Source: Lachnospiraceae bacterium
Lineage (GTDB): Bacteria; Bacillota; Clostridia; Lachnospirales; Lachnospiraceae
Length of the DNA: 64,000 nucleotides
Assembly: GCA_902363135.1 (NCBI GenBank)
Contig: CABIZF010000002.1
Span: 310,001-374,000, forward strand
Reading direction: 5' to 3'
Every line of letters begins with the position of its first letter. Position 1 is the first letter of the stretch. Of this stretch, positions 15,934-24,549 are shown piece after piece. The notes under the pieces are model-generated. The model had not been told where the DNA came from. It made no database searches and worked only from the letters and a program-made list of their open reading frames with translations. A program made the translations under genes and the position numbers.

Positions 15934-16524
15934 ATGTCTGATGTTTATTGTTATGTAATGAAGGGGAGTACATTGCTGCTCGCAGATGAGCGCAATAAAA
16001 AACACCTGCTGGATCTGCTTCTTTGTGCGCACAGAGCCTGCAGCTGCCCGGTATATGCGTTCTGTGTTACCGATGATGCCGCATATTTTATTACAGAGGC
16101 GGAAGATATGTACACACTGCAGATGCTGCAGGAACGTGTCACAGAGCGCTTCTGGAAAATATATGAAGGCTTTCCGGACACGGAAGGGACGCGCTGGCTG
16201 CATGCGCAGCGTATTGAGGCGATCCGTTCCATGTCTGAATTTGCCAGAAGATGCAGAGCCGTACACCGGCTGCCCCTGAGCCTTGGCTACGTCCGCCGGA
16301 TCGGGGACTACTGGTGGAGCAGCTATCAGAATTATCAGCAAGGGTATCACTGGGGCATGGTGGACTGCAGTGTGCTGCTGCAGTTTTTTTCTTCGGATCC
16401 ACAGGAGGCCTTTCACCGGCTGCGGCTGCATCACGGGGCGAGAAGGATCCGGAAAAAGCTTCCGAAGGAAGCACATTCGTTTGATGATACTATATATGAT
16501 AACGAAGTGCAGGCGGAGGCATGA
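15934..16524 (+). CDS. REP-associated tyrosine transposase-like protein, catalytically degenerate
   Basis: About 196 residues. The order of motifs follows the RAYT (TnpA-REP, Y1) family: an N-terminal YCYVMKGSTLLLADERNKKHLL in place of the usual RGN...F segment, then a central strand, and near the end the hallmark GYVRRIGDYWWSSYQNYQQG followed by a VDCSVLLQFFS segment. The HUH metal-binding motif (normally MPNHVHLL) is replaced by VTDDAAYFITEA, so the histidines are lost and classical nicking is unlikely. The gene has its own promoter and an intact frame, which suggests a retained, perhaps DNA-binding, function. ATG 15934 was chosen over the GTG at 15886 because GGGGAAAGG lies before it and family alignment starts there. 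It is interesting beside the palindromic repeats in this window. Confidence 0.6.
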   Translation: MSDVYCYVMKGSTLLLADERNKKHLLDLLLCAHRACSCPVYAFCVTDDAAYFITEAEDMYTLQMLQERVTERFWKIYEGFPDTEGTRWLHAQRIEAIRSMSEFARRCRAVHRLPLSLGYVRRIGDYWWSSYQNYQQGYHWGMVDCSVLLQFFSSDPQEAFHRLRLHHGARRIRKKLPKEAHSFDDTIYDNEVQAEA

Positions 16525-16561
16525 CGTAAGAAACAGTATTTCTTAAAAAAAACGAAACTTT

Positions 16562-16590
16562 ATGACAAAGGAATGGAAACGTGTTAGAAT
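16562..16590 (+). promoter_or_regulatory. Promoter of the lipoprotein gene
   Basis: ATGACA (16562-16567) and TAGAAT (16585-16590) with 17 bp spacing. Confidence 0.45.
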
Positions 16591-16658
16591 AGCGGGGCAA
16601 GGAGAGAGATATATGCAGCAAAGCGGATTGTAATATCCGCCAAATGGAGGAGAGTGGC

Positions 16659-17288
16659 ATGATGAAGAAGAAGGCAGCTGCGCTTGCAGCGCTGGCTCTT
16701 GCAGGTGTTATGATTCTTACCGCCTGCAGCTCGTCAGAGCAGGAGTCGGATCAGCAGTCCGCAGCCAAAAACGATACGATAAAAAATGGAACAGAAGTAC
16801 AGACAGAGGAGTCGCTTCAGGCCGTTTCCGGTACGCAGAGCGTGAGCGGTACAGCAGTCAGTGTGGCGGGCGAGAGCGGAAGCACCTCCGATGCGATAGC
16901 CACAGCACCTGCCCAGTCAGAGACGGCGGCTGCCGGGGGGACACAGACAGCGCAGACCTCCGGTACGGCGGCCACAGAGACGGAGAGTGAAAGTGAGAGC
17001 GAGAGCGCGGACGGCGATATCTGGAGCGGGACCTATGTCGCAGACGATGAGACGCTGACGATTGCGATGGCAGAGGATACCCAGATATCCTTTTCCTTTG
17101 CGGAAGCCGGGATTTCCGGAGTTGCGGATGTGCGTGGCAGTCAGGCAGTATACAAAGGAGACGACCATTATGTGATTGTGTTCAATATCAATGGAACGCT
17201 CCTCGATGTATCTGTTTCGAGTGAGGAGGACTACGATGCATCAGATTCTCCTCTGATCGGTACGTATGTGAAGGATACAGAGCAGTAG
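16659..17288 (+). CDS. Secreted lipoprotein of unknown function
   Basis: About 209 residues. A lysine-rich start, a hydrophobic core and the lipobox LTAC give a lipoprotein signal with the modified Cys at about residue 23. A Ser/Thr/Glu-rich linker follows, ending in TETESESESESA, which looks like an extended wall-spanning spacer. The C-terminal 85 residues form a compact beta-rich domain starting at IWSGTYVADDETLTI and ending LIGTYVKDTEQ. I recognise no named family. The ATG at 16659 is placed 7 bp after GGAGGAGAG; ATG 16662 is possible. It has its own promoter and probably stands alone. Confidence 0.75.
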   Translation: MMKKKAAALAALALAGVMILTACSSSEQESDQQSAAKNDTIKNGTEVQTEESLQAVSGTQSVSGTAVSVAGESGSTSDAIATAPAQSETAAAGGTQTAQTSGTAATETESESESESADGDIWSGTYVADDETLTIAMAEDTQISFSFAEAGISGVADVRGSQAVYKGDDHYVIVFNINGTLLDVSVSSEEDYDASDSPLIGTYVKDTEQ

Positions 17289-17400
17289 AGATCTTGTGAT
17301 TTTTGAACGCTTTACTGAAAAAAGTTTCAAATCCCTTCTGAATTTCAGCGAAAATAGTGTTGCACTGCAGATGAGAAAATGCTATGATGTCATGCGTATT

Positions 17401-17522
17401 TAACCGAATCAAGCAAGTCCCCTGCTTCAATTGCGCAAAGCAATAAGCAGTGGGTTGGGACTTGCTTGTATCAGGAGTGGCACAAGCCACTCCTGATAAG
17501 CTGCGAAGCAGCTATTCGGTTA
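17401..17522. repeat. Repeat A copy 2 (inverted relative to copy 1)
   Basis: 122 bp bounded by TAACCGAAT and ATTCGGTTA. The reverse complement matches 52-178 closely. The neighbouring module at about 17570-17610, GCGGATTGCGAATATCCGC, also recurs at 10-46 beside copy 1. Copy 2 lies in the gene-free stretch between the lipoprotein and PAP2 genes. Confidence 0.8.
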
Positions 17523-17701
17523 TGACATATCATAAGGAGGGGCCCGCTTGCGGGAAGATTCCTTGTGATCCTACAAGTAGCGTAGCGGATTGCGAATATC
17601 CGCTTGACCCATATCAGCTGCAAAGCAGCCATTCGGTCGGGATCAATTCACCTAGAGTTCAGAAAATGTGCCGGATATACGGCGCTGCAATGAGGAATAA
17701 T

Positions 17702-18391
17702 ATGAACGAGAAGCTTGAAAAGATTAAAAACTGGTTCAAACGATATCCATATATGATCGCACTGCTGTATATGGCGTTTTATCTTAAGGCGTTTGAGTGG
17801 CTGGAGCAGAATATCGTACCGAGATACATTATTCATTGTAAGCTGGATGAGATGATCCCGTTCTGCGAGGCATTTATCATTCCGTATGTATTCTGGTTTC
17901 CGTATGTGGCAGGTACCTTTATCTGGTTCAAACGCCGCGGATGGGAAGATTACAAGAAGCTTTGCCTGATGATATTTTCAGGGCTTACGATCTGCCTGGT
18001 GATCTATTACGTATTCCCGACCGGGCTGAATCTGCGTCTGGCGCAGAACCCGCATGAGACCGGAATTCTGTATAATATGGTCCGTTATCTGCGCGGCATT
18101 GATACGCCGACGAATGTATGCCCGTCCATTCATGTGATGAACACGGTAATGATCTTTCAGGCCGTATGCAGCCTCGATCATCTGAAGCATCGGAAGCTGA
18201 CGATTGCCGTGCATTTTGTGATCATGATCCTGATCTGTGCATCGACGGTACTGTTGGATCAGCATTCCGTGATTGATGTCGTCTGCGGAGCGATGATGAG
18301 CTTTGTACTGCACGGTCTTGTATATCAGGTAGAGTGGAAGGATGCACTTGCAGCGAGCCGGAAGCGCAGAACACTGTTCCGTCGGACGTGA
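17702..18391 (+). CDS. PAP2-family membrane phosphatase
   Basis: A 229-residue integral membrane protein with about six hydrophobic segments. The PAP2 catalytic signatures are partly visible: CPSIHVMNTVMIF (the PSxH motif) at about residue 140 and STVLLDQHSVIDVVCG (the SxxxxxHxxxD motif) at about residue 181. These histidines form the phosphohistidine active site in phosphatidate phosphatases and related enzymes. The classic KxxxxxxRP motif is not obvious, so substrate could be a lipid phosphate or undecaprenyl pyrophosphate, or the enzyme could be a transferase of the inositolphosphorylceramide-synthase-like branch. ATG 17702 follows GAGGA by 6 bp. Longer reading upstream passes through repeat A and is rejected. 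Confidence 0.8.
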   Translation: MNEKLEKIKNWFKRYPYMIALLYMAFYLKAFEWLEQNIVPRYIIHCKLDEMIPFCEAFIIPYVFWFPYVAGTFIWFKRRGWEDYKKLCLMIFSGLTICLVIYYVFPTGLNLRLAQNPHETGILYNMVRYLRGIDTPTNVCPSIHVMNTVMIFQAVCSLDHLKHRKLTIAVHFVIMILICASTVLLDQHSVIDVVCGAMMSFVLHGLVYQVEWKDALAASRKRRTLFRRT

Positions 18392-18458
18392 GTAAGATGC
18401 AGCTTCAGCTGCCCGAAACAGGCGGATAAAATTTCTTGAAAAAATTTTCAAAATTTGC

Positions 18459-18488
18459 TTGACAATTCACTACAATTCATATTATAAT
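18459..18488 (+). promoter_or_regulatory. Promoter of the tRNA-Val/tRNA-Met operon
   Basis: Perfect TTGACA (18459-18464) and TATAAT (18483-18488) with 18 bp spacing. Confidence 0.8.
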
Positions 18489-18535
18489 AGCGAAGCAAGT
18501 TGAGGAACGGTAAAGCAAATCACACTTCGCTATAT

Positions 18536-18608
18536 GGGGTCTTAGCTCAGCTGGGAGAGCATCTGCCTTACAAGCAGAGGGTCATAGGTTCGAGCCCTAT
18601 AGGCCCCA
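18536..18608 (+). tRNA. tRNA-Val (anticodon TAC)
   Basis: A 73-nt cloverleaf. The acceptor GGGGTCT pairs with AGGCCCC. The anticodon stem TCTGC/GCAGA encloses CTTACAA, giving TAC. The T-arm is GGTTCGAGCC. There is no encoded CCA. Confidence 0.95.
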
Positions 18609-18622
18609 TACCAATTAAATAT

Positions 18623-18696
18623 GGCGGAATAGCTCAGTTGGCTAGAGCATACGGTTCATACCCGTAGTGTCGAGAGTTCGAATCTCCCTTCCGCTA
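18623..18696 (+). tRNA. tRNA-Met (anticodon CAT)
   Basis: A 74-nt cloverleaf starting GGCGGAATAGCTCAG. The anticodon stem TACGG/CCGTA encloses TTCATAC, giving CAT. The T-arm is AGTTCGAATCT. The acceptor pairs through position 1 (G-T), which fits an elongator rather than initiator tRNA, though CAT-Ile2 cannot be fully excluded. It is cotranscribed with tRNA-Val. Confidence 0.92.
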
Positions 18697-18703
18697 CTGC
18701 AGA

Positions 18704-18731
18704 AGCCCGCAATTTCGATTGCGGGCTTTTT
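18704..18731 (+). terminator. Terminator of the tRNA operon
   Basis: AGCCCGCAAT and ATTGCGGGCT form a perfect 10-bp stem around TTCG, followed by a T run. Confidence 0.9.
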
Positions 18732-18814
18732 GTCTCAGCTGAGAGTCCGAACTCCGGCTGGAACAATGCTTTGCGAGGATGCGAAGCGATTCTAAGAAGA
18801 ATTGAGGTGGAATG

Positions 18815-19357
18815 ATGCGGATTGGGATGGGCTATGACGTACATCGTCTGGTAGAAGGAAGAAAACTGATTCTCTGCGGGGTAGAGATTCCGTATGAAAA
18901 AGGACTGCTCGGACATTCCGATGCAGATGTGGCACTGCATGCGATCATGGATGCACTGCTCGGGGCAGCGGCACTCGGGGATATCGGGAAGCATTTCCCG
19001 GACACCGATCCAAAGTATGAGGGGGCTTCCAGTATGAAGCTTTTGAAGGCAGTCAAAGGGCTGCTGGATGAGAAGTGCTTTGTGATCGAGAATATTGATG
19101 CGACAATCATCGCGCAGCGCCCGAAGCTGCTTCCTTATATGGAAGAAATGAAGAAAAATGTGGCCGGTGTGCTGGAGCTTACAATGGACCGGGTCAATAT
19201 CAAAGCGACGACCGAAGAGGGACTTGGTTTTACCGGAAGCGGAGAGGGGATTTCCGCGCAGGCGGTGTGCCTGTTGCAGCCACTACTCGATGGTGTGGCG
19301 GATTCCCGCATGACTCCTTCCGGATGCGCCGGCTGTAGCGGCTGTTTGCGAAACTGA
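18815..19357 (+). CDS. ispF: 2-C-methyl-D-erythritol 2,4-cyclodiphosphate synthase
   Basis: A 180-residue enzyme of the MEP isoprenoid pathway, a homotrimer that cyclises CDP-methylerythritol phosphate. The start [11 protein letters not shown] holds the Zn-binding Dx[34 protein letters not shown] and the C-terminal [19 protein letters not shown] are canonical. The chain is longer than usual (about 157 residues) by a tail ending [12 protein letters not shown] with three cysteines, which is odd. ATG 18815 gives proper spacing to GAGGTGG; the ATG three bases before is too close. It precedes cysS but that gene has its own promoter. Confidence 0.95.
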   Translation: MRIGMGYDVHRLVEGRKLILCGVEIPYEKGLLGHSDADVALHAIMDALLGAAALGDIGKHFPDTDPKYEGASSMKLLKAVKGLLDEKCFVIENIDATIIAQRPKLLPYMEEMKKNVAGVLELTMDRVNIKATTEEGLGFTGSGEGISAQAVCLLQPLLDGVADSRMTPSGCAGCSGCLRN

Positions 19358-19365
19358 GAAAAGAA

Positions 19366-19394
19366 TTGACAAAGCCATGTGAGTTGCTTAGACT
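19366..19394 (+). promoter_or_regulatory. Promoter of cysS
   Basis: TTGACA (19366-19371) and TAGACT (19389-19394) with 17 bp spacing, directly after the ispF stop. The 70-base leader shows no T-box features. Confidence 0.65.
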
Positions 19395-19465
19395 AGAGGG
19401 TGTTTTACTTATTTCTAATAAACAGTAAAAAGGGAATCCTGAGTTCATGGGAAAGGGACAGCAAA

Positions 19466-20872
19466 ATGAGAATTTTTAATACAGAGACGAAGAGAAAAGA
19501 AGAGTTCGTTCCGCTCGAGCCGGGCAAAGTGCGCATGTATGTGTGCGGACCGACCGTTTACAATTTTATTCATATCGGAAATGCACGTCCGATGATCGTA
19601 TTTGACACTGTGCGCCGCTATATGGAGTATCGTGGGTATGAGGTGAATTATGTATCGAATTTTACGGATGTAGACGATAAGATCATCGCAAAGGCCAACG
19701 AGGAGGGGGTAAGTGCCCAGGAGATTTCCGAGCGTTACATCGCAGAATGTAAAAAGGATATGGCCGGCATGAATGTGAAGCCGGCGACGACGCATCCGCT
19801 CGCCACACAGGAGATCGACGGCATGATCGACATGATTCAGACGCTGATCGATAAAGGCTACGCATACAATGTGAATGGTACCGTCTATTTCCGTACCAGA
19901 AAATTCAAGGATTACGGAAAGCTTTCTCATAAGAATCTGGATGACCTGCGCGCAGGCAACCGTTCCCTTCTCGTGACCGGTGAGGACCAGAAGGAGGATC
20001 CGCTGGATTTCGTACTGTGGAAGCCGAAAAAAGAGGGAGAGCCGTCCTGGCAGTCTCCGTGGAGTGATGGCCGTCCGGGCTGGCATATCGAGTGCTCCGT
20101 TATGTCGAAGAAGTACCTTGGCGAGCAGATCGACATCCATGCAGGCGGAGAGGATCTGATCTTCCCACATCATGAAAATGAGATTGCGCAGAGTGAGTGC
20201 TGCAATGGCAAGATTTTTTCCAAATATTGGATGCATAACGCATTTCTGAACATTGACAACCGCAAGATGTCCAAATCGCTTGGCAATTTCTTTACCGTGC
20301 GTGAGATTTCTGAGAAATATGATCTGCAGGTGCTGCGGTTTTTCATGCTCAATGCACATTACAGAAGTCCGCTCAACTTCAGTGCAGAGCTCATGGAGTC
20401 TTCCAAAAATGCACTGGAGCGTATCCGCAATGCGGCAGCGAATCTGAAGTACACGGAGGAGCATGCGCAGGCAGAGACCATGAGTGAGGCAGAGCAGCAG
20501 CTGGCAGCAGGCATTTCAGAATATCGGAAAAAGTTTGAAGAGGCGATGGACGATGATTTCAATACGGCCGATGCGCTTGCAGCGATCTTTGAGCTCGTCA
20601 AATTTGCGAACAGCAATGTGAACGAGAACAGCTCCCGTGCGTTTGCGAAGCTGCTCCGAGATGAGATTCTGCAGCTGATGGATGTCATGGGACTGATCGC
20701 AGAGCCGAAGGAAGAGCTGCTGGATGCGGACATTGAAAAGCTGATCGAGGAGCGTCAGGCGGCGCGCAAGGCAAAGAACTTTGCACGTGCCGATGAGATC
20801 CGCAACGAGCTTCTGGAAAAGGGCATCACACTTCTCGACACGAGAGAAGGAGTAAAATGGAAAAGAGCATAA
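19466..20872 (+). CDS. cysS: Cysteinyl-tRNA synthetase
   Basis: A 468-residue class I aminoacyl-tRNA synthetase that charges tRNA-Cys. The first Zn ligand and HIGH-like motif are in CGPTVYNFIHIGNARP. Further ligands are in WHIECSVM and FPHHENEIAQSE, and the signature KMSKSLGNF is intact. The usual short C-terminal helical domain is present. The frame is open upstream to 19400, but ATG 19466 begins the family-typical MRIFNTETKRKEEF. It overlaps mrnC by 16 bp, an arrangement common in Firmicutes, so translation is probably coupled. Confidence 0.97.
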   Translation: MRIFNTETKRKEEFVPLEPGKVRMYVCGPTVYNFIHIGNARPMIVFDTVRRYMEYRGYEVNYVSNFTDVDDKIIAKANEEGVSAQEISERYIAECKKDMAGMNVKPATTHPLATQEIDGMIDMIQTLIDKGYAYNVNGTVYFRTRKFKDYGKLSHKNLDDLRAGNRSLLVTGEDQKEDPLDFVLWKPKKEGEPSWQSPWSDGRPGWHIECSVMSKKYLGEQIDIHAGGEDLIFPHHENEIAQSECCNGKIFSKYWMHNAFLNIDNRKMSKSLGNFFTVREISEKYDLQVLRFFMLNAHYRSPLNFSAELMESSKNALERIRNAAANLKYTEEHAQAETMSEAEQQLAAGISEYRKKFEEAMDDDFNTADALAAIFELVKFANSNVNENSSRAFAKLLRDEILQLMDVMGLIAEPKEELLDADIEKLIEERQAARKAKNFARADEIRNELLEKGITLLDTREGVKWKRA

Positions 20873-21297
20873 TTTCTCTGGAGGACAGCCTGGATAGCGT
20901 ATTCGGGCTGTCCTCTAAAGACTGGAAGCTGTATTCCCCGCTGACGCTGGCATATCTGGGGGATGCAGTCTATGAGATGGTGATTCGTACGATCTGCGTC
21001 AAGCGTACGAATATGCAGACTCAGAAGCTGCACCGGAAGGTGACAGGCTACGTCAGCGCGAAGGCACAGGCGAAGATGATGGACGCCCTGATAGGAGAGC
21101 TGACCGAAGAAGAGGAGAGCATTTACCGCAGGGGCCGCAACTCCAAGCCGTATACAAAGGCGAAAAATGCGAGCATGGAGGAGTATCTGAAGGCGACCGG
21201 ATTTGAGGCGCTGGTCGGGTATCTATATCTGCAAAAGGAATATGAGAGAATGAACGCCCTGATCGCGCATGGGATCGAAGCATTGCAGGAAAAATAA
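20857..21297 (+). CDS. mrnC: Mini-ribonuclease 3
   Basis: A 146-residue RNase III catalytic domain without a dsRNA-binding domain. It matures the 3' and 5' ends of 23S rRNA in Firmicutes. LTLAYLGDAVYEMVIR carries the catalytic aspartate region, and KAKNASMEEYLKATGFEALVGYLYL carries the second acidic cluster. The length matches the family. The ATG lies inside the cysS 3' end, preceded by GAGAAGGAG. The next gene, an rRNA methyltransferase, fits the rRNA-maturation theme. Confidence 0.95.
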   Translation: MEKSIISLEDSLDSVFGLSSKDWKLYSPLTLAYLGDAVYEMVIRTICVKRTNMQTQKLHRKVTGYVSAKAQAKMMDALIGELTEEEESIYRRGRNSKPYTKAKNASMEEYLKATGFEALVGYLYLQKEYERMNALIAHGIEALQEK

Positions 21298-21315
21298 AGT
21301 TATAATGGAGGCCGC

Positions 21316-22317
21316 ATGGAGAAGGCGGCAGAAAAGAGAGAAGATATGAGAAAAACAGAGCAGGACCGGAGTCGGCGCAGACCGGAGCGGCGTGACGGTA
21401 ATACCGGAAGAGGCAGAGCAGAAGGCTACGGTGCAAGAAAGGAACGCACCGGGAGTGACCGGACGGAAATCCATGGAAGACATGGGCAGGCAGCCGGAGG
21501 GGAGTTCCGGAAACAGAAGTATGATAGAAGCGCAGAATATCTGGCAGCGGCAGATACAGACGGAGCAGCGGCGCAGGAAGACGGACGGATCATTGAGGGG
21601 CGCAATGCCGTGCTCGAAGCGTTCCGTTCCGGCAAGACGATTGACCGTCTGCTGATTCAGGACGGCTGTCAGGATGGACCGATTCAGACGATCAAGCGTG
21701 AGGCAAAGCGCTGCGGTACCATCATGGACTTTGTACCGCGGGAACGTCTCGACCAGATTTCACAGACCGGTGTTCATCAGGGGGTTGTCGCTTATGTGGC
21801 AGCCTACGAATATGCAGAGGTAGAGGATATTCTGGCAAAAGCAAAGGAAAAGGGCGAGGATCCGTTCATTATCCTGTTGGATGACATTGAGGATCCGCAC
21901 AATCTTGGCGCGATCATCCGTACCGCAAATCTTGCGGGCGCACATGGCGTTATCATTCCGAAGCGCCGGGCAGTCGGGCTGACCGCGACAGTTGCACGTA
22001 CATCGGCAGGCGCACTGAACTACACGCCGGTAGCGCGTGTGACGAACCTTGGTGCCACAATTGACCAGCTCAAAAAGGAAGGCATCTGGTTTGTCTGCGC
22101 AGATATGAACGGCGAGATCATGTACAGGCAGAACCTGACCGGGCCGATCGGGCTGGTGATCGGAAACGAAGGGGACGGCGTGAGTCGCCTTGTAAAGGAA
22201 AAATGTGATTTCACTGCGTCGATTCCGATGAAGGGGGATATTGATTCCTTAAATGCATCGGTGGCGACCGGCGTACTGGCATTTGAGATCGTACGTCAGC
22301 GCGGATTTGTAAAATAA
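21316..22317 (+). CDS. rlmB: 23S rRNA 2'-O-ribose methyltransferase of the TrmH/RlmB (SPOUT) family
   Basis: A 333-residue protein. Residues 1-90 are an unusually long, Arg/Glu-rich and probably disordered RNA-binding extension. The SpoU substrate-binding domain begins at IIEGRNAVLEAFRSGKTIDRLL. The SPOUT methyltransferase domain has the three knot motifs: LDDIEDPHNLGAIIRTANLAGAHGV split by a hinge, IGLVIGNEGDGVSRLV, and IPMKGDIDSLNASVATGVLAFE. The predicted reaction is 2'-O methylation of a guanosine in 23S rRNA using SAM. GGAGG lies 6 bp before ATG 21316, 18 bp after mrnC. The exact target cannot be told from sequence. Confidence 0.9.
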   Translation: MEKAAEKREDMRKTEQDRSRRRPERRDGNTGRGRAEGYGARKERTGSDRTEIHGRHGQAAGGEFRKQKYDRSAEYLAAADTDGAAAQEDGRIIEGRNAVLEAFRSGKTIDRLLIQDGCQDGPIQTIKREAKRCGTIMDFVPRERLDQISQTGVHQGVVAYVAAYEYAEVEDILAKAKEKGEDPFIILLDDIEDPHNLGAIIRTANLAGAHGVIIPKRRAVGLTATVARTSAGALNYTPVARVTNLGATIDQLKKEGIWFVCADMNGEIMYRQNLTGPIGLVIGNEGDGVSRLVKEKCDFTASIPMKGDIDSLNASVATGVLAFEIVRQRGFVK

Positions 22318-22323
22318 AAATCG

Positions 22324-22366
22324 GGCGGCAGGCTCACGGACAGAGATGTGGGCTGCCGCCTGTTCT
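22324..22366 (+). terminator. Stem-loop after rlmB
   Basis: GGCGGCAG pairs with CTGCCGCC around a 21-base loop, followed by TGTTCT. The weak T run suggests partial termination before ktrB. Confidence 0.45.
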
Positions 22367-22380
22367 GACATGGAGGGAAT

Positions 22381-23808
22381 ATGAAGCGGGATGCATGGTG
22401 GATGGATCGCGTCCCCGGACGCATGAAACAGGCTTTTCAACGGATTGAAGCACATATGACAGCATCGCAGATTATGGTGACGGGCTTTGCACTGGCAATC
22501 TTCGCAGGAGGAATCCTTCTGTCGATGCCTTTTTGCAATGCAGATGGGCACTGGCTGCGCTTTATCGATGCACTGTTTACCGCGTGCTCAGCCGTATGTG
22601 TGACCGGACTCGTAACGATCGTTCCGGCAACGCAGTTTACACTGACCGGCAAGGTGATCCTGCTGATTTTAATTCAGCTTGGCGGGCTTGGCATCATCGC
22701 CTGTACGATGGGAACGTTCCTTATTTTAAGGAAACAGATCACGATTCGCAGCCGCGTGATGATTCAGGACAGCTATGATCTGCATTCAATGACCGGAATT
22801 GTTATACTGCTGCGCTATGTGATCCGCGGCACGTTTTTCGTAGAGGGCTGCGGAGCTGTGCTTTATGCTGTGCGCTTTATCCCGCAGTATGGTCTGCTGC
22901 GCGGTCTCTGGTATGCGCTATTTCATGCCATCTCCGCATTCTGCAATGCCGGAATTGACATTCTCGGCGAGACGAGCCTGCAGCAGTATGTCGCAGATCC
23001 ATATATAAACGTGGTAACGATACTGATTATTGTTGTGAGCGGACTCGGATTTCTGGTGTGGAAGGACCTGATGCTGGCTGCATCGCGTTTGTACCATCGG
23101 GAATATCCGCTTTGCCGGGTGATCCAGAAGCTGAAGCTGCACACGAAGCTGGCGCTTGTGATGACGGTCTCGCTGGTTGCGATCGGTACAGTCGGAATTT
23201 TCTGCATGGAATATTCGAATCCGAGGACCTTAGGCGGGATGCCGGTCGGAGAAAAATGGCTGGCGGCAATGTTCCAGTCGGTGACGACGCGGACCGCGGG
23301 ATTTTTTACAATCCCACAGGATCGTTTCCTGCCGCAGTCACAGCTGCTCTCGTGTATTCTGATGTTTATCGGCGGTAGCCCGGGAGGAACCGCAGGCGGC
23401 ATCAAGACGACGACGATCGCGATCCTGTATCTGACCTGCTGGTCGGTGCTCAAGGGTACGGAGGACACCGAGTGCTTCCGGCGCAGGATGCCGGCAGCGA
23501 ATGTACGGACGGCATTTTCCGTGCTCACGGTCGCTGGGACTGCCGTGCTCACAGGGACGATGCTGATTCTCGTGCTTGAGCACACCGGACTGATCCCGGC
23601 GTTTTATGAGGTCGTATCGGCAGTCGGGACGGTTGGCCTGACCGCAGGCCTGACGCCGGTGCTCACGACGGCCGGAAAGCTTGTAATTATTGTGCTCATG
23701 TATATGGGGCGCTTAAGCCCGGTGACTTTGGCACTGCTCTTTGCATCCCGGTATAAAAAGCACGGGAAAGGCCGGAAGCTTCCGGAAGAACGGATTATGG
23801 TCGGATAG
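22381..23808 (+). CDS. ktrB: Potassium uptake transporter, TrkH/KtrB family
   Basis: A 475-residue integral membrane protein with the four-fold M1-P-M2 plan of K+ transporters. The four pore-filter regions are visible: TACSAVCVTGL, SAFCNAGID, TTRTAGFFT and AVGTVGLTAGLTP, each with the filter glycine. The length fits KtrB rather than the longer TrkH. It forms the ion channel subunit and works with the cytosolic gating ring encoded next (KtrA). ATG 22381 follows TGGAGGGAAT. Na+ coupling is typical for KtrB but cannot be read here. Confidence 0.92.
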   Translation: MKRDAWWMDRVPGRMKQAFQRIEAHMTASQIMVTGFALAIFAGGILLSMPFCNADGHWLRFIDALFTACSAVCVTGLVTIVPATQFTLTGKVILLILIQLGGLGIIACTMGTFLILRKQITIRSRVMIQDSYDLHSMTGIVILLRYVIRGTFFVEGCGAVLYAVRFIPQYGLLRGLWYALFHAISAFCNAGIDILGETSLQQYVADPYINVVTILIIVVSGLGFLVWKDLMLAASRLYHREYPLCRVIQKLKLHTKLALVMTVSLVAIGTVGIFCMEYSNPRTLGGMPVGEKWLAAMFQSVTTRTAGFFTIPQDRFLPQSQLLSCILMFIGGSPGGTAGGIKTTTIAILYLTCWSVLKGTEDTECFRRRMPAANVRTAFSVLTVAGTAVLTGTMLILVLEHTGLIPAFYEVVSAVGTVGLTAGLTPVLTTAGKLVIIVLMYMGRLSPVTLALLFASRYKKHGKGRKLPEERIMVG

Positions 23809-23875
23809 CCGGCAGGAGACACGGGCATCCGGTAATCAAACAGCGAAGCAGAGTATTCGCGGGAAAGAAGGTAAC

Positions 23876-24523
23876 ATGAAAAAACAGTATGTGGTATTCG
23901 GCGCAGGCCGTTTTGGAAGAAGTATTGCGGTGACCTTACAGAGCCGCGGCTGCGAGGTGATTGTCGTGGACCGGGATCCGGAGGTGATCGAGGACATCGC
24001 AGATGAAGTCAGCTATGCCATCTGTGCGAACGTCGAGGATCCGGATATTTTTGCCGATCTTGGCATGAAAAATCTGGACGGTGCGATTGTGGCAATCACG
24101 GAGAGCCTGGAGGCCAGCATTGTGACGACGATGATGTGCCATGAAATGGGGATTCCGCGGATTATGGCGAAGGCAAGGAATGAGATGCATGAAAAAATTC
24201 TCCGAAAGGTCGGCGCGACCCGTGTGATGTACCCGGAGGTTGAGATGGGACGAAGGGTGGCAAAATATATTGTGGCGGACAATTTTGCCGACTGGATCGA
24301 GCTGTCCCCGAAGTACAGCCTGGTGGAAATGGCAATCCCGTCAGCCTGGATCGGCAGAAGTATCCGGACGCTTGGAATTCGCGAAAAGTATCATCTGAAC
24401 GTAGTTGGTATTAAAAACGGGGATGAAATGCGTGTAAAAATCGATCCGGAGGCTCCGCTTTTAAAAGAAGAGGTACTGATTGTCGTCGGAGAGGATGCGG
24501 ACCTGCAGCAGTTCCAGAACTGA
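23876..24523 (+). CDS. ktrA: Potassium uptake regulatory subunit, RCK (TrkA/KtrA) protein
   Basis: A 215-residue cytosolic regulator. The N-terminal Rossmann domain starts YVVFGAGRFGRSIAVTL with the GxGxxG nucleotide-binding motif and the acidic VDRDPE at the end of strand 2. The RCK_C domain occupies about residues 135-215 and ends LIVVGEDADLQQFQ. It forms an octameric ring that gates KtrB in response to ATP/ADP and, in many Firmicutes, c-di-AMP. Start codon ATG 23876 follows GAAGG. It is 67 bp downstream of ktrB and clearly in the same operon. Confidence 0.93.
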   Translation: MKKQYVVFGAGRFGRSIAVTLQSRGCEVIVVDRDPEVIEDIADEVSYAICANVEDPDIFADLGMKNLDGAIVAITESLEASIVTTMMCHEMGIPRIMAKARNEMHEKILRKVGATRVMYPEVEMGRRVAKYIVADNFADWIELSPKYSLVEMAIPSAWIGRSIRTLGIREKYHLNVVGIKNGDEMRVKIDPEAPLLKEEVLIVVGEDADLQQFQN

Positions 24524-24549
24524 CGCAGCCGGATGGAAAGGAAAATGTC

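Noticed and set aside
19394..19465. T-box leader for cysS
   Set aside because: The leader is only about 70 bases and has no T-box sequence or antiterminator structure.
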